DNA from: an uncultured Bacteroidaceae bacterium
Lineage (GTDB): Bacteria > Bacteroidota > Bacteroidia > Bacteroidales > Bacteroidaceae
NCBI GenBank assembly: GCA_944321635.1
Contig: CALULY010000007.1
Span: forward strand, 60,454-124,453
DNA length: 64,000 nucleotides
Direction: 5' to 3'
Below, piece after piece: positions 62,348 through 64,000 of this stretch (its first letter is position 1; each line of letters begins with the position of its first letter). The position numbers and the translations under genes are program-made. The notes beneath the pieces are model-generated. The model worked only from the letters and a program-made list of their open reading frames with translations, had not been told where the DNA came from and searched no databases.

Positions 62348-64000
62348 TTACCCGGTAAAGTCTGTTGTGTTCACAATCATAAATGAAAATGCCGAATCAT
62401 TGGCACTCGAATCGTCACCCGTATAAACGTCAAAATAAGACGCATTCTTGGCATAAACGCCCGCATATCTGCCGACCGAACCTTGGCTTGTCGCATCACA
62501 AGTAAGGAATACCAAGTAATTGTTCACGCTTGAAAAGCCCGGATTTATCCGAATCCTGTAATGCCCTGTGCCAATCCTCGAAGTCGTGACCGTTGCCGTG
62601 TCATAGCGGTGCAACTTAATCAATCCGCCCGATTGATTGACCATCCCCATATAAGACACCTTAAATGGCAATCCACGCATATTGGTTGCCTTTGTGTAAA
62701 AACGGCGCAAAATAATCCACCCATAAAATTTGGAATCATCCCCAAGTCCTATCATTTCGACCGCTTCATAAGGCAAAATTGTTAATGTGTTGTACGTTCT
62801 GCCATTCTCATAAAAATACTTTCCGCTTGGTGCTCTATTGCTTACGATTTGCCCAACGGGTGTTTGCCCATTGAAGTAATCATTCATAATGATTGCACGG
62901 AAACCGCTATATTCCATAGTGAACGGTATTTGGAATGCCGTATTCCAATCGCTGCTTGTTCCCGTAATGACAACATTATTGTTGTTTTGCAATCCCAATG
63001 TGGACACTATTATGCCGCCGCCCTCTGACCCGCCAAGTTTGAAATAACCGTTCTTGAAAGCATTGGCAATGCTTCCGTTGATAACCACGTTATCCAAATC
63101 GGCGTTGTTTATTGTGCCTTTGTTAATGTATGCTTCACCTTTGACGGTCGCTTTTTCCATCACAACCGACCCATCTTGCATAACCCGATACGGGGCATAA
63201 GACCGATTTTCAAATGATGTTCCAGCCCAAAAGCGCACGGAACTTGCCGCCGTTCCTTGCCCTGTCATACCCGCAAGAATCGTTGATGTGCTTCCGGCGA
63301 CTTGAATTGTGCCGGACGTTACCAAACCGCCATCAATGACCGTTTTTGTATTGTCATAAGATACCGCCTTGACCCAATCCGTTGCAATGTAAGAACCGCT
63401 TGTTCGCTTGACTGCACACCGCTTCAAATCCGTTCCATTGACCCACAAATCACCAATATCATAAGGTGGATAAGGGGTTGAAACGAACACACGCCGTTTG
63501 CCGTCTGCCGTGTCTTGGGCTTTGCTTGCCGTATTGTAGGCATCAATGGCGGTCTTATCGACAATATCCACCCAAGTATATGAACTTGAATATCGCTTCA
63601 ATTTCTGTGTACTTGAATTGTACCACATATCCCCAACGTGCTTTGCCCTGACTGCCACCGCCCATCCATTTGCCGGGTCGGTTGTCTGAAACCACGTTTC
63701 AATCTTGCCGTCAATCTGTGTGGTCAGGTCTGCAATATCATCCGAATATGTGCCATTGATAAAGTTGTTCAATGCCGTGTTATCGGTGTATTTGCTTGCC
63801 TTTTGCCAATCACTTGACGAATAACTGCCGGACAACCTTGTTCTAATGCAACGCATAATATCCCCGGTTGTGCCTTGAACCCACAAATCGCCGACTTCAT
63901 AAGGGGTGTAAGGTGTTGCCGTAAATATGCGGTTCTTTTCCTTTGCAAGCGAAAGCGCATCATTTGCAAGTGCAATCGCCTGTGCCACTTCCGCATCCGA
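62348..64000 (-). CDS. Phage tail protein with repeated GDLW modules, 5' end outside window
   Basis: The frame stays open to the right edge (550 codons visible, with no start seen inside; a GTG at 63988 is only an internal codon). The visible N-terminal part has two full modules of the form PYxPYxxGDLWVxG...RCxxxRxSGSYxxxDWxKA, with a divergent middle copy (KHVGDMWYNSSTQKLKRYSSSYTWVDI). These occur in prophage tail-tip and endopeptidase-tail-like proteins. The C-terminal part (STLGLQNNNNVVITGTSSDWNTAFQIPF onward) looks like a beta-structured fibre end. It probably forms the distal tail to which the variable protein is attached. Confidence 0.75.
   Translation of the reverse strand, partial: SDAEVAQAIALANDALSLAKEKNRIFTATPYTPYEVGDLWVQGTTGDIMRCIRTRLSGSYSSSDWQKASKYTDNTALNNFINGTYSDDIADLTTQIDGKIETWFQTTDPANGWAVAVRAKHVGDMWYNSSTQKLKRYSSSYTWVDIVDKTAIDAYNTASKAQDTADGKRRVFVSTPYPPYDIGDLWVNGTDLKRCAVKRTSGSYIATDWVKAVSYDNTKTVIDGGLVTSGTIQVAGSTSTILAGMTGQGTAASSVRFWAGTSFENRSYAPYRVMQDGSVVMEKATVKGEAYINKGTINNADLDNVVINGSIANAFKNGYFKLGGSEGGGIIVSTLGLQNNNNVVITGTSSDWNTAFQIPFTMEYSGFRAIIMNDYFNGQTPVGQIVSNRAPSGKYFYENGRTYNTLTILPYEAVEMIGLGDDSKFYGWIILRRFYTKATNMRGLPFKVSYMGMVNQSGGLIKLHRYDTATVTTSRIGTGHYRIRINPGFSSVNNYLVFLTCDATSQGSVGRYAGVYAKNASYFDVYTGDDSSANDSAFSFMIVNTTDFTG

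Larger units (their letters stand above)
56470..64000 (-). mobile_element. Prophage end with DGR and lysis module, continues beyond the window
   Basis: All genes from 56690 to the right edge run on the minus strand in tail-to-lysis order, have visibly lower GC than the host genes and are of phage type. The left boundary is taken as the tRNA-Ser(CGA) 3' end. Integrase, capsid and packaging genes are not in the window, so the phage type and the right boundary are unknown. The exact att core cannot be set without the other end. Confidence 0.8.

Noticed and set aside
56470..64000. Classifying the prophage as a Mu-like (Hankyphage-type) transposable phage, since such Bacteroides phages carry DGRs
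   Set aside because: No transposase or Mu-type genes are in the window and the junction at a tRNA 3' end favours site-specific integration; left open because the other end is not visible.

Overview
This 64 kb window is a piece of a Bacteroidales chromosome, probably of a gut lineage such as Muribaculaceae (the family is an inference). The evidence is the Bacteroidota promoter signature (a TAnnTTTG -7 box in front of most transcription units), Bacteroidota-type families (DUF2851, DUF4254, GH97, Sel1/FISUMP lipoproteins, EFR1 ferredoxin) and the folP-cdaA-radC, coiled-coil/zapA/rny and rplM-rpsI-rpsB-tsf gene orders.

Layout. 1-14.9 kb, minus strand: a continuous str-S10-spc ribosomal cluster in transcription order rpsL, rpsG, fusA, rpsJ through rplO, secY, map and a cut-off infA. 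15-25 kb: a cysteine-rich secreted protein divergent from a Dna2-like nuclease-helicase, a Sel1 protein, then tdh-lipoprotein-murB divergent from kbl (threonine to glycine). 25.4-28.4 kb: rplM-rpsI-rpsB-tsf. 29-39 kb: DUF2851, DUF4254, a GT9 glycosyltransferase, a truncated LTA-synthase-like membrane protein, an AlbA_2 protein, an orphan HpaII-like endonuclease, an AraC regulator, a GH97 glucosidase and a lipoprotein. 39-46 kb, minus: mutS2, a CBM9-like protein, a NahK-like kinase, tRNA-fMet and murF; then, plus strand, folP-cdaA-radC-argR and an argC homologue without its catalytic cysteine. 49.7-54.7 kb, minus: EFR1 ferredoxin, rny, a probable structured RNA, zapA, three tRNAs, ribH and a TPR protein. 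55-56.5 kb, plus: a FemAB/GNAT-like protein and two tRNA-Ser genes.

56.5-64 kb is the lower-GC end of a prophage beside tRNA-Ser(CGA), read right to left: tail protein, small structural protein, a diversity-generating retroelement (DGR), small phage genes, then holin-like protein, GH108 endolysin and unimolecular spanin. The DGR is well supported by direct reading. A 116-bp template repeat (TR, 60341-60456) and variable repeat (VR, 60551-60666, the 3' end of a 488-aa gene) differ at 20 positions. All 20 are adenines on the TR coding strand, and all 86 non-adenine positions are identical. The reverse transcriptase follows directly, and no Avd-type accessory gene is visible.

The second unusual signal lies between host genes. 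Three loci (19.2, 28.6 and 37.9 kb) share a nested inverted-repeat element whose centre holds one or four copies of a 21-bp unit at exact 21-bp spacing. A related-format 21-bp array with inverted ends lies at 54.9 kb. Two further loci (25.1 and 44.1 kb) carry CATNNNATGTTTTT arrays at about 22-bp spacing. None of these matches an element family I recognise.
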